Assembly: GCF_947495665.1 (NCBI RefSeq)
Contig: NZ_CANLZV010000004.1
Location: 62,001 to 126,000 of the forward strand
DNA length: 64,000 nucleotides
Reading direction: 5' to 3'
Origin: an uncultured Sunxiuqinia sp.
GTDB lineage: Bacteria; Bacteroidota; Bacteroidia; Bacteroidales; Prolixibacteraceae
Positions within the stretch are counted from its first letter, which is position 1; each line of letters begins with the position of its first letter. The position numbers and the translations under genes were made by a program. Positions 37,128-45,394 of this stretch are shown one piece after another. The notes beneath the pieces are model-generated. The model searched no databases. It saw only the letters and a program-made list of their open reading frames with translations, and was not told the origin of the DNA.

Positions 37128-37880
37128 ATGAGACAATACGACCATCTCTATTTTGACCTCGACCATACCCTGTGGGATTTCGGCACCAATTCGAGACTCG
37201 CCATGCAAAAAACCGTTGCTGAAATGGGATTAGACAAGCTGATCCCTGACTTTGACCGCTTTTTTGCTTATTACGAAACCATAAACACCAAACTCTGGGC
37301 AGCATACCGCAAGCAGGAAATCCGAAAACAAGAATTGATTCGTAAACGATTTGAGGATACTTTGAATTATTTCAACATCACGACGGTTGACCCGCTGGCC
37401 ATGAACGACCACTACCTGAAGCTGATGCCCGTCCAAAAACAGCTTTACCCCAATGTACTTGACGTATTGGACTACCTGAAGCAAAAAGGCTATCAAATGC
37501 ATATCATCACCAATGGCTTCACCGAAGTTCAACATCGCAAAATTGAATCAAGTGGCTTAGCGCCTTATTTCAAACGCATTTTTATCTCAGAGGAAGTGCA
37601 AGCCCCAAAACCAGACAAACGGATTTTTCAACACGCCCTTTCATCCTGCAATGCCCGTAAAAAGAAGAGTTTAATGATTGGCGATTCATGGGAGGCAGAC
37701 ATCCTAGGAGCTAAAAACGCTGGTATCAATCAGGTCTTAGTCTTACACAATACACACCCCCAGACAACACCACCAGCAAAAGAATGGGGCGAGGAAAAAG
37801 AACACTACTTCCAAAATATATCTCCTTCAACAACGACTTACATTGTAAGCGGAATTGAAAAGCTAAGCAAACTGCTTTAA
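37128..37880 (+). CDS. HAD-superfamily phosphatase, YjjG-like
   Basis: 250 residues from the ATG at 37128. A longer frame from TTG at 37080 runs through repeat-like text and is rejected. HAD motif I is HLYFDLDHTLWDF (nucleophile and acid Asp pair), motif II HIITNGF, motif III Lys in QAPKPDKRIF, motif IV MIGDSWEADILGAKNAG. The helical cap has the YjjG pattern. YjjG-type enzymes dephosphorylate nucleoside monophosphates, preferentially non-canonical pyrimidines; the exact substrate here is inferred. It stands alone after rsmI, with a 150-bp gap. Confidence 0.88.
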   Translation: MRQYDHLYFDLDHTLWDFGTNSRLAMQKTVAEMGLDKLIPDFDRFFAYYETINTKLWAAYRKQEIRKQELIRKRFEDTLNYFNITTVDPLAMNDHYLKLMPVQKQLYPNVLDVLDYLKQKGYQMHIITNGFTEVQHRKIESSGLAPYFKRIFISEEVQAPKPDKRIFQHALSSCNARKKKSLMIGDSWEADILGAKNAGINQVLVLHNTHPQTTPPAKEWGEEKEHYFQNISPSTTTYIVSGIEKLSKLL

Positions 37881-37982
37881 ATTCAAAGCTGTCCTTTCCG
37901 CTATTCTAAAAACAAAAGCTTACCCAGCAGCAGGCACAACACGTTGTTTTTGCGCTTCTGTATCCAAACGGGCAGAACCACC

Positions 37983-38010
37983 AATGATGACTTTTGTCAT
38001 CATTTTATAC
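37983..38010 (+). terminator. Hairpin downstream of the HAD gene
   Basis: AATGATGAC (37983-37991) and GTCATCATT (37996-38004) pair over a 4-base loop and are followed by TTATAC. It lies about 100 bases beyond the stop codon, so it is a plausible but not certain terminator. Confidence 0.5.
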
Positions 38011-38287
38011 CAATTAACATTTTTGATTATTTATTCAACATTTCATCTGCCATTGCACCTGATCCAATACACTTCTTAGCAAAAACCATTGAATTAATTA
38101 CGAAATGAAACTAATCTTTCTGTAAATTATTTCCCGCATAAAATAAATAACACAATCTTGAAACAAGAGTCTTCAAACCCGCATGCCATAAGGGGTTCAG
38201 CAAACAGCCACCGAGACACGGAACACCAAACACTTACAATCCACAAATGAGATATATCAACTTTTATGTATTTTTTTGATTAAAAAC

Positions 38288-38317
38288 TTTCGCGGTATGA
38301 GGATTTTTATATTTTTG
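38288..38317 (+). promoter_or_regulatory. Promoter of first SusCD operon
   Basis: TATTTTTG (38310-38317) is an exact -7 match, with TTTC (38288-38291) 18 bases upstream. The same -7 box, followed by similar sequence (TTTTTTAACA, then ATTGAAATTGAAGG), stands upstream of the second SusCD operon at 45182, which supports a real shared promoter and leader. Confidence 0.55.
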
Positions 38318-38405
38318 TATTTAGTTAAGGTTTTTTAACAATCTTAAAGCAATTGAAATTGAAGGTTTCAAACACTTTTTCTCGCTAAACAACAGGCCAA
38401 TTTTA

Positions 38406-38500
38406 TTTGGGGGAATAAACGACCTGTTTTACACTAAAGGGGATAAAATTTTACTATCCTGTTTTATTGATGCATGATAAATTAATGCTATTAAAAAACT
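38406..38500 (+). repeat. SusC leader module, upstream copy
   Basis: Contains TTTGGGGGA (38406-38414), ATTTTACTATCC (about 38448-38459) and AAATTAATGCTATTAAA (about 38477-38493). The same three elements in the same order stand directly before the first SusC gene (38840-38936). The first and third also precede the second SusC gene. Here the module is not followed by a SusC reading frame, so it looks like a remnant or duplicated regulatory leader. Confidence 0.6.
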
Positions 38501-38603
38501 AACATGACTAAATCCGCATTATTGCCAGCAATTTCTGCCTGCTCACTTTCCGAGCAACAAGCAATTAAAATGAACCGCAATATGCCTATGATATTAAAAA
38601 AAC

Positions 38604-38673
38604 GGACCAGAGGCTTGCACTTCTTTCTCCTTCAATTTCAAAGAAAAGTTCTCAGTAACTGCACCTCTGGTCC
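38604..38673 (+). other. Potential RNA stem in SusC leader
   Basis: GGACCAGAGG (38604-38613) pairs perfectly with CCTCTGGTCC (38664-38673), and the stem is extended by TGCA/TGCA across a 2-base bulge. The loop is about 40 bases. There is no T-run, so it is not a standard terminator. Being within the transcribed leader, it could be an RNA regulatory structure or the inverted ends of a small decayed element. Confidence 0.45.
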
Positions 38674-38839
38674 TCTTTGCTCTCAACACACGACTACTCA
38701 CTACCAAAACAACATACTCAACACGACAAACACAGCTAACATTGGTGCAAATTTTTTAACTAAATAACACAACACTAGACCGAAAAATAAAATGAAGTGA
38801 AAAGTAAAATAAAAGAATGCTCTTGTTCATGATTCATGG

Positions 38840-38948
38840 TTGGGGGACCGAAAAGTAATCAGAAACCAAAAGGAAGCAAGATCAGATTTTACTATCCCTT
38901 TATCATACGAGCAAAAAATTAATGCTGTTAAATTTTAAAATTATTTCT
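38840..38948 (+). repeat. SusC leader module, gene-proximal copy
   Basis: TTGGGGGA (38840), ATTTTACTATCC (about 38884-38895) and AAATTAATGCTGTTAAATTTTAAAATTATTTCT before the ATG. The last roughly 35 bases are identical to those before the second SusC gene at 45395. Confidence 0.75.
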
Positions 38949-41900
38949 ATGAAAAAAATCGCATTGTTACTTGTAATTTTTGCATTTGGTTTGCAGTCGA
39001 TATACGCGCAAACCAAGGAAATTTCAGGTACAGTTACTTCCGCCGAAGACGGGAGTACTATCCCTGGCGTTTCCGTATCTGTGAAAGGTACTACACTTGG
39101 TACCATAACAGACCTTGACGGAAACTATGTCATTACCGCTCCTCAAGAGGCAAGAACATTGGTATTCTCCTTTGTTGGCATGCAAACCCAAGAGTTGGCG
39201 ATCACCGGCAACAGAGTCGATGTTGAAATGGAATCCGACGTTGTTGGAATCAACGAAGTGGTTGTAACAGCCCTGGGTATTAAGAGGTCGCAAAAAGCAA
39301 TCGGATATGCAGCAGCCTCCGTTGGCGCCGAAGAGCTAACAAAAACCAGAAACTCAGACATCATGTCAAGTGTTTCGGGAAAAGTTGCTGGGGTTCAGAT
39401 CTCCACAAGCTCGTCCGACCCTGGTGCTTCAAACTCAGTAATCATCCGGGGGGTAACTTCCTTAGGCGGAAGCAACCAGCCCTTGTATGTTATTGATGGC
39501 GTTCCATTAACCAACAACGCCAGCAGCAGTGCAAGCCTGGACAATGGCTTTGACTTTGGTAATGCGGCCAACCTTGTCAATCCCGACGACGTTGATAATA
39601 TTACCATCTTAAAGGGAGCATCCGCTACGGCACTGTATGGTAGCCGCGCCTCTAACGGAGTTGTATTAATCACCACCAAAGACGGATCAGGCAAAACCAG
39701 AATTGACTTCAACTCAAGTGTTGAATTCTCAGACATTCTTCGCCTGCCTGAATTCCAAAACGACTTTGGAATGGGATGGGACGCACACCACACATTAAAC
39801 GAGAATGGTAGCTGGGGACCAGCCTTCGACGGAAGCCTACGCCTATGGGGTAATATCTACAACAACTCCCAGAAGCTCAAACCATTTCTTCCTCAAAAGG
39901 ACAACGTAAAAGACTTCTTTGACTATGGAATGAAATACTCAAACTCAGTCTCTCTTTCAGGAGGAAGTGACAAAACAACTTACTATTCTTCATTATCGTA
40001 CATCAAACAAGATGGACTTATCCCCACTGATATTGATTTATACAACAAGTACACATCCTCTTTCAGGGCAACACACGAAATTGGTAAATTGAAGGTATCA
40101 ACCTCCATCAACTACTCTCAACAAGAGAACAAGTTCGCCCCAACAGGACAGGGACTGACCGTTATCAATGGACTCTACCAAACACCAAGAGACGTAAGCA
40201 TTGTAAGTTTAGCTGACTATAAAACCGATCCTTTCGATAACATCGATTATTATTACACTCCCTACGGTATTGCGAATCCCTATTTCGTAATTGATAACAT
40301 GGAAGCAGCCTACGAACAAAAAAAGTTCTTTGGAAAAATGCAATTTGACTATCAAATCACAGACGACTTGGGCGCGATGTATCGTATGGGTATTGATGCT
40401 TCTGATGATGTTCAAAAGATTGGAACACCTGAGGTTCAGGCCGCTCCAGGAACACCCAACGAAAATGCATCGACAAATCAAGAAGGCTCAGTTGAAAAAG
40501 CAACTATTCGCAGACATGAATACACCCACGATTTCTTGCTGAACTACAACAAAATGCTGGAAGACTTCACCATCAGCGCAGTAGGCGGTATTAACATCAA
40601 CGAACGCAATGTAAGCTCACTAGAAGGAACAGTAACCGGCTTAGATATCCCTGGGTTTTATGATCTAAGCAACTCTTCCTCCACTCCCGTCGTAAATGAA
40701 TTCTATTCAAAAAGACGCCTGGTTGGCTTATTGGCCAGCGCAGAAGTCGGGTACAAGGAAACATTATTCCTTACCCTGAATGCCCGGAACGACTGGTCAT
40801 CAACACTCCCTAAAGACAACAACCAATTCTTCTACTATGGAGCCGCAGCGAGTTTCCTCTTCAGCGAATTACTACCTGAAAACATGAAAAAATCCGTTGA
40901 CCTCGGAAAAATTCGCTTAGCCTATGGAACAACCGGTAATGATGCTGACGTATACTCCATCAACCCTGCTTTCATCAAGAGTGTAATATTCAACCCATTC
41001 CGAACACTGGATTTCCCTCTCAACGGACAAAATGCGTTTGAGGTGGGCAACACCTTAGGAAACCAATTACTACAACCTGAGATTTCTTCCGAATTTGAAA
41101 TTGGAATGGAAGTTAAACTCTTCGGCAACCGACTGGGATTTGACATCGCCTATTACGACAAAACCTCCGACAATCAGATCTTTGGACTTGACCTGGCTCC
41201 ATCAACCGGATACACCAACCAAACAACAAACCTTGGTGAAATCAACAACAAGGGTATCGAACTATTGGTGGAAGGTACACCTATCCGCACCAGAGACTTC
41301 AGCTGGAACATTCTATTTAACTATGCTAAAAACAAAAATAAACTGGTTAGCCTTCCCGAGGAACTAGGCGATAAAATTCCAATTGGAGGATTAAGCACAA
41401 TCGGCTTTGTAGCTGTTGTAGGACAACCCATTGGGCTTTACGAAGGAACAGTTCCTCAAAGAACACCCGATGGCAGAATCGTTGTAAATCCAACCACAGG
41501 TAGACCACTTACGGCAACCGAGAAAGAAATCATCGGAAGCTCAGATTACGACTACACCATGGGGATTACCAACTCATTCAGCTACAAAGATTTCACCTTA
41601 AGTGCTGATTTAGACATTCGCCAAGGTGGAGTGATGTTCTCAAGAACAGCTGACATCAACTATTTCACGGGTAACATTGTTCAAACAACCTACAACTCGC
41701 GAAGAACTTTCATTATTCCAAATTCGGTCATTGAAAATCCAGATGGAGAAGGCTACATCACCAATACCACACCTATCTCCAAAGAAGACATGGATGACTA
41801 TTTTGCAGATGGAGCTGACTTACTCGATGAAACATTCCTGATTTCGCGCTCATTTGTGAAACTGAGACGCGTAGCCTTAACGTATGATCTACCAAGAAAA

Positions 41901-42098
41901 TACACAGAAAAAACACCATTTACCGGGATTTCACTAACAGCATATGGAAACAACCTGGCACTGTGGACCCCGGCTGAAAACAACCTGATCGATCCAGAAG
42001 TATCGACTTTCGGAAATGATCTTGAAGGTAAATTTGGTGAATTTACAGCAAACCCATCAACACGGAGCTGGGGCTTTAATCTTAAGTTGAACTTCTAA
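38949..42098 (+). CDS. SusC/RagA-family TonB-dependent outer-membrane transporter
   Basis: 1049 residues from the ATG at 38949. An in-frame ATG at 38922 would add nine residues (MLLNFKIIS) that belong to the conserved leader. Signal peptide 1 to about 20 (ending Y-A-Q). A carboxypeptidase-regulatory-like beta domain (about 23-95; KEISGTVTSAEDGSTIPGVSVSVKG) is followed by a TonB-box-like GINEVVVTALG, the plug (about 110-230, with VIIRGVTSLGG and LKGASATALYGSRASNGVVLITTK) and a 22-strand barrel ending WGFNLKLNF. It imports oligomers with its SusD partner, energised by TonB. The SusD gene starts 10 bp downstream. No hydrolase nearby reveals the ligand. Confidence 0.96.
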   Translation: MKKIALLLVIFAFGLQSIYAQTKEISGTVTSAEDGSTIPGVSVSVKGTTLGTITDLDGNYVITAPQEARTLVFSFVGMQTQELAITGNRVDVEMESDVVGINEVVVTALGIKRSQKAIGYAAASVGAEELTKTRNSDIMSSVSGKVAGVQISTSSSDPGASNSVIIRGVTSLGGSNQPLYVIDGVPLTNNASSSASLDNGFDFGNAANLVNPDDVDNITILKGASATALYGSRASNGVVLITTKDGSGKTRIDFNSSVEFSDILRLPEFQNDFGMGWDAHHTLNENGSWGPAFDGSLRLWGNIYNNSQKLKPFLPQKDNVKDFFDYGMKYSNSVSLSGGSDKTTYYSSLSYIKQDGLIPTDIDLYNKYTSSFRATHEIGKLKVSTSINYSQQENKFAPTGQGLTVINGLYQTPRDVSIVSLADYKTDPFDNIDYYYTPYGIANPYFVIDNMEAAYEQKKFFGKMQFDYQITDDLGAMYRMGIDASDDVQKIGTPEVQAAPGTPNENASTNQEGSVEKATIRRHEYTHDFLLNYNKMLEDFTISAVGGININERNVSSLEGTVTGLDIPGFYDLSNSSSTPVVNEFYSKRRLVGLLASAEVGYKETLFLTLNARNDWSSTLPKDNNQFFYYGAAASFLFSELLPENMKKSVDLGKIRLAYGTTGNDADVYSINPAFIKSVIFNPFRTLDFPLNGQNAFEVGNTLGNQLLQPEISSEFEIGMEVKLFGNRLGFDIAYYDKTSDNQIFGLDLAPSTGYTNQTTNLGEINNKGIELLVEGTPIRTRDFSWNILFNYAKNKNKLVSLPEELGDKIPIGGLSTIGFVAVVGQPIGLYEGTVPQRTPDGRIVVNPTTGRPLTATEKEIIGSSDYDYTMGITNSFSYKDFTLSADLDIRQGGVMFSRTADINYFTGNIVQTTYNSRRTFIIPNSVIENPDGEGYITNTTPISKEDMDDYFADGADLLDETFLISRSFVKLRRVALTYDLPRKYTEKTPFTGISLTAYGNNLALWTPAENNLIDPEVSTFGNDLEGKFGEFTANPSTRSWGFNLKLNF

Positions 42099-42108
42099 AA
42101 AAAAGAAC

Positions 42109-43563
42109 ATGAAAAAAATATTGTTAATACTTACTCTTATAAGTACAATGTTGGTTTCCTGCGAGAGCTGGTTGGATGTTAATGACGACCCCAACGTACC
42201 CACTGCAGTAACCACAGAACTGGTTTTACCTGCTGCCCAGGCATCCATTGCTGTTCAAGTTGGAGGTCTGCTTTTCAATACGGGTGGTTTTTACGCGCAA
42301 TATTGGTCACAAGCTCCTGAAGCAAACCAATACAACAACTTAGACAAGTTCGATGTAAAAACCGACTTTATGGATAACGTCTATACGGAGCTATACGCCG
42401 GAGCACTTAACGACCTAAAGTATATTTTAACTGCCGCTGAAGAAGAAGAAGATTGGGGAAATTATTTGGCTGCAACAGTTCTGCGTGCCTACACTTACCA
42501 ACTTCTGGTTGATTTATTCGACAAGGTTCCTTACACTGAAGCCCTACAAGGGACAGAAGTACTCAACCCAGTCTTTGACGACGGAAAAGTCGTATATGAT
42601 GGCATCACAAGTGAAATCAATGATGCCCTCAGCAAGGTAACAGGCACTGAAATGGTAGCCACCACCGACATGCTTTTAGGAGCAGACATTGATGAATGGA
42701 TCGGTTTTGCCAATGCCCTGAAATTAAAAATCTTCATGCGTCAAAGCGAAACTTCCGAAAACCATCAGGCAGAAGTAAAAGCTTTGATTGCCGAGAATAA
42801 TTTCATGACAATGGACGTCATGTTTGCGTCATTCGCTGACGAACAAAACAAACGCAACCCTTGGTACGACACCGATGTTGATCGCTTGGGAGGAATCAAC
42901 CATGTAGCAACAAGAAACATCATCAGTTTCCTTGCTACAAACGCAGACCCTAGGATAGATATCATGTGGAAGAAAGCAACCAAGAATGACGAATTCAACG
43001 GTAACTTCCCTGCTGGAAAAACGATTCCCGGAATTAAAAACGAAGACTTTAGCTTCCCGAACGTAAGTCCAACACAACCAATTTATCTTTACACAATGAG
43101 CGAGCTATACCTGTTTATTGCGGAAGCAGAACTTCGCTACAACAATGATGCAACTGCCGCTAAAGTAGCCTACGAAGCCGCCATTGACGCCAACTTGGCA
43201 CTTCACGGAATCAGCACTCCAGGAGCCGACCTCTACGGAACGGGCAAACCCTATGAGTTTGACGGAACACACAAGCAAATTATGATGCAGAAGTGGGCAT
43301 CCCTGGCCTTAGTTAATAATATTGAAGCTTGGTTCGAAACGAAGCGAACGGAATACCCGGTTATATCAGGAGCAACGGCAAGCCAAATCATGGATAATCC
43401 TACTTTATACACACCCGGAGATCGTATTCGCCCTTATGAGAACAATCTTGGAGATGGCAAATGGCTAAATCGCTTCTATTATCCTGATGCTGCTGTGTCT
43501 ACCAATGAAAACACACCTAGTCAGCCAAACCTGACGGACAAAGTTTGGTGGGATCAAAATTAA
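42109..43563 (+). CDS. SusD/RagB-family substrate-binding lipoprotein
   Basis: 484 residues. The signal peptide ends in the lipobox L-V-S-C (about 18), followed by ESWLDVNDDPNVPT, the typical N-terminus of the SusD-like_2 branch. Helical TPR-like segments (AATVLRAYTYQLLVDLFDKVPYTEALQG) and a C-terminal MQKWASLALVNNIEAWFETKRTEYP stretch follow. It forms the surface lid over the SusC transporter encoded just upstream. The ligand is unknown. It is followed by two small lipoproteins in the same operon. Confidence 0.95.
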   Translation: MKKILLILTLISTMLVSCESWLDVNDDPNVPTAVTTELVLPAAQASIAVQVGGLLFNTGGFYAQYWSQAPEANQYNNLDKFDVKTDFMDNVYTELYAGALNDLKYILTAAEEEEDWGNYLAATVLRAYTYQLLVDLFDKVPYTEALQGTEVLNPVFDDGKVVYDGITSEINDALSKVTGTEMVATTDMLLGADIDEWIGFANALKLKIFMRQSETSENHQAEVKALIAENNFMTMDVMFASFADEQNKRNPWYDTDVDRLGGINHVATRNIISFLATNADPRIDIMWKKATKNDEFNGNFPAGKTIPGIKNEDFSFPNVSPTQPIYLYTMSELYLFIAEAELRYNNDATAAKVAYEAAIDANLALHGISTPGADLYGTGKPYEFDGTHKQIMMQKWASLALVNNIEAWFETKRTEYPVISGATASQIMDNPTLYTPGDRIRPYENNLGDGKWLNRFYYPDAAVSTNENTPSQPNLTDKVWWDQN

Positions 43564-43582
43564 ATTTTAAAACGAAAGAAAT

Positions 43583-44317
43583 ATGAAAAAAATAATAGCG
43601 AGCCTTTTCGTATTGAGTATCCTGTTTATTGGATGTGAAAAGGATATTACGACAGAAGACATATCCACCATTACAAACTATGTTACTTTCTCATTTGACG
43701 ATACAAGTGAAAAAGATCAGCTTGGAAATAATAAATTGATAATTGAGAAAGGTACTCCGTATGACGTTGCAGAACACTTCTCTGCAACGGAGGGCTCTGA
43801 AGACGTGACTGATAGAGCTGAAATAGATGGAACAATAGATGTTAATACACCGGGATACTACCCGATTCACTATTCTGCAGTTAATGCAGACGGCTATTCT
43901 GCCGGAGTAACAAAAGGCATCTTTGTTTCTGATCCTGACTTTACAACTGATATCTCAGGCAGTTACACTGCAACTGTCTACAGAACACCAACAGGAGAGA
44001 CATTCACTGAAGGATTTCCTGTTAACATTACCCTAATTACCAATGGAAATTTCTACATTAACAGACTACTAGGTAGTTATTACTATGATGGATTTGGGTA
44101 TAGTTCTTCTGGCAGTTATTTTGTCCATGGATTTGTTGCTCTACATCCTGACAATACGTTAACCCACGGAGCAAGCTTCTCTCCCGCATGGCAAGATACG
44201 CTGGAAGGAGAAGGTATCGTTGATGGCAGTTATGACCCAGACTCTGGTGTAATTACATACGGTGCACTCTATGCAGGAGGACGTACCTTCCATGTTACAT
44301 TAACCCCAAATTTCTAA
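43583..44317 (+). CDS. SusCD-associated lipoprotein with Ig-like domain (DUF5012/BT_2262-like)
   Basis: 244 residues. Lipobox L-F-I-G-C (about 18). Residues about 30-115 form an Ig-like/HYR-type beta domain: VTFSFDD at the start, then GTPYDVAEHFSA, and NTPGYYPIHYSAVNADGYSAGVTK. Residues about 120-244 form a second beta-rich domain with ISGSYTATVYRTP and many aromatic residues. The order and setting fit the DUF5012/BT_2262-like lipoproteins that accompany SusCD pairs. It probably sits on the cell surface and contributes to ligand capture (inference). Confidence 0.75.
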   Translation: MKKIIASLFVLSILFIGCEKDITTEDISTITNYVTFSFDDTSEKDQLGNNKLIIEKGTPYDVAEHFSATEGSEDVTDRAEIDGTIDVNTPGYYPIHYSAVNADGYSAGVTKGIFVSDPDFTTDISGSYTATVYRTPTGETFTEGFPVNITLITNGNFYINRLLGSYYYDGFGYSSSGSYFVHGFVALHPDNTLTHGASFSPAWQDTLEGEGIVDGSYDPDSGVITYGALYAGGRTFHVTLTPNF

Positions 44318-44335
44318 CATAAAAATTGATAGAAT

Positions 44336-44782
44336 ATGAAAGCAATCACTAAATATTTTTTCTTCCTTCTTGCATTTGTCGCATTTTCGGCATGCCAGGA
44401 AGACCTTAAAATTGAAGATGCAGGGTCCTTACAACTGTCAGGCGACTGGACTGTCATAGAATACAGCCTGGATGCCGATCCGCTTTATGGCCCATACGAA
44501 TTGCAGCTTTACAACACGGCCACGGGTACCGATTCCATTTGGATTGAAAACATCTACGACAGCGGATATAAGGTAAAAAGTGCTAAACTCTCCGAAACAA
44601 CCTTTGCAGTCACTGGAGCAACTGATGTTAATGGCGAAGCTGATGGACTAATTGATATCATTGATGGCAAAGTTATCAACAATGACAGTATCGTCTTTCG
44701 TGTAGTTCTGTATGATGAAGATGGTGAAGTAGTTGACGATTACCTGGAATCAGGACACCGCTATACAGGCTGGCAAGATTAA
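44336..44782 (+). CDS. SusCD-associated small lipoprotein (lipid-binding-like family)
   Basis: 148 residues. Lipobox A-F-S-A-C (about 20), then a single beta-rich domain starting LSGDWTVIEYSLD and ending GHRYTGWQD. The SGDWTV...GHRYTG.. pattern fits the Bacteroidota lipid-binding lipoprotein family (PF12888 type), which often closes SusCD operons. It is the last gene before a clear terminator. Confidence 0.7.
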   Translation: MKAITKYFFFLLAFVAFSACQEDLKIEDAGSLQLSGDWTVIEYSLDADPLYGPYELQLYNTATGTDSIWIENIYDSGYKVKSAKLSETTFAVTGATDVNGEADGLIDIIDGKVINNDSIVFRVVLYDEDGEVVDDYLESGHRYTGWQD

Positions 44783-44848
44783 TCTCTAAATCCAGAAAAA
44801 CCGCAGTGTGCTTTTTAAAAGCTAAAAAAGCTTACATGAAACAAATAT

Positions 44849-44882
44849 TCCCTGAGCAAGAAATGCTCAGGGATTTTTGTTT
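44849..44882 (+). terminator. Rho-independent terminator of first SusCD operon
   Basis: TCCCTGAGCA (44849-44858) and TGCTCAGGGA (44864-44873) form a 10-bp stem with a 5-base loop followed by TTTTTGTTT. Confidence 0.93.
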
Positions 44883-45181
44883 AGTAAAATGAGAGGTAAC
44901 AAACTCAGCGTCCAATAATAGCCCCGAACATATCATCTCCTCTCCTTCAACAACCTTCAATAATCAACATCCGTTGAGCACCTTACTAATAATTACGCCA
45001 TACAAAACCGCCACTCTACCCCTACACTACTCATTGTCAGTAAACAATATTCTTTTCATCCGTATTTTGGCAACAAAAAACACCCCTCCTCCAAAACCCC
45101 AGTAAAAACGACCCATGTAAGCTTTAGGTTACTTATTTCTTAACAGATGTTATCAACACTAGCAAGATTCAGTTTAATTAT

Positions 45182-45189
45182 TATTTTTG
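45182..45189 (+). promoter_or_regulatory. -7 box of second SusCD operon
   Basis: TATTTTTG, an exact match, with downstream leader sequence resembling that after 38317 of the first operon. The -33 element is not clear. The leader is about 200 bases. Confidence 0.5.
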
Positions 45190-45277
45190 CTCAATTAAGA
45201 CTTTTTAACATCTGGTTAGAAAGCATAAATTGAAATTGAAGGGTCAATTTAAGTCATTTCGGTTCGTGCTTTTATGA

Positions 45278-45394
45278 TTTGGGGATCATAAAACAAGCTT
45301 AACGTTAAAGGACAGTCTCGTCTTGTGGCTACGCTTTTGCCTTGATTGTTGAATAGTTATAAAATTAATGCTGTTAAATTTTAAAATTATTTCT
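45278..45394 (+). repeat. SusC leader module of second SusC gene
   Basis: TTTGGGGATCAT (45278) and AAATTAATGCTGTTAAATTTTAAAATTATTTCT directly before the ATG. The latter is identical to the leader of the first SusC gene, and similarity continues into the signal peptide and N-terminal domain codons. Confidence 0.75.

Larger units (their letters stand above)
37881..38948. other. Long intergenic region and leader of the first SusCD operon
   Basis: About 1.07 kb. It holds a hairpin at 37983-38004 (AATGATGAC/GTCATCATT), a probable promoter at 38288-38317, two related SusC leader modules (about 38406-38500 and 38840-38948), and between them an extended stem pairing 38604-38619 with 38660-38673. The 87-codon frame at 38504-38767 overlaps the stem and has no recognisable character. 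No tRNA or known riboswitch was seen. Confidence 0.6.
44783..45394. other. Intergenic region between the two SusCD operons
   Basis: Contains a terminator at 44849-44880, then AT-rich sequence without a gene, then promoter and leader elements of the second SusC gene: TATTTTTG (45182-45189), AAATTGAAATTGAAGG (about 45229-45244), TTTGGGGA (45278-45285), and the conserved 35 bases ahead of the ATG. Confidence 0.7.

Noticed and set aside
37881-38280. Possible structured RNA (RNase P RNA, tmRNA or 6S RNA)
   Set aside because: No conserved core elements recognised by eye; a covariance-model search would be needed to decide.
38504-38767. 87-codon frame in the SusC leader
   Set aside because: Overlaps the RNA stem region, no signal peptide or domain, unusual composition. 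A small leader peptide cannot be excluded.
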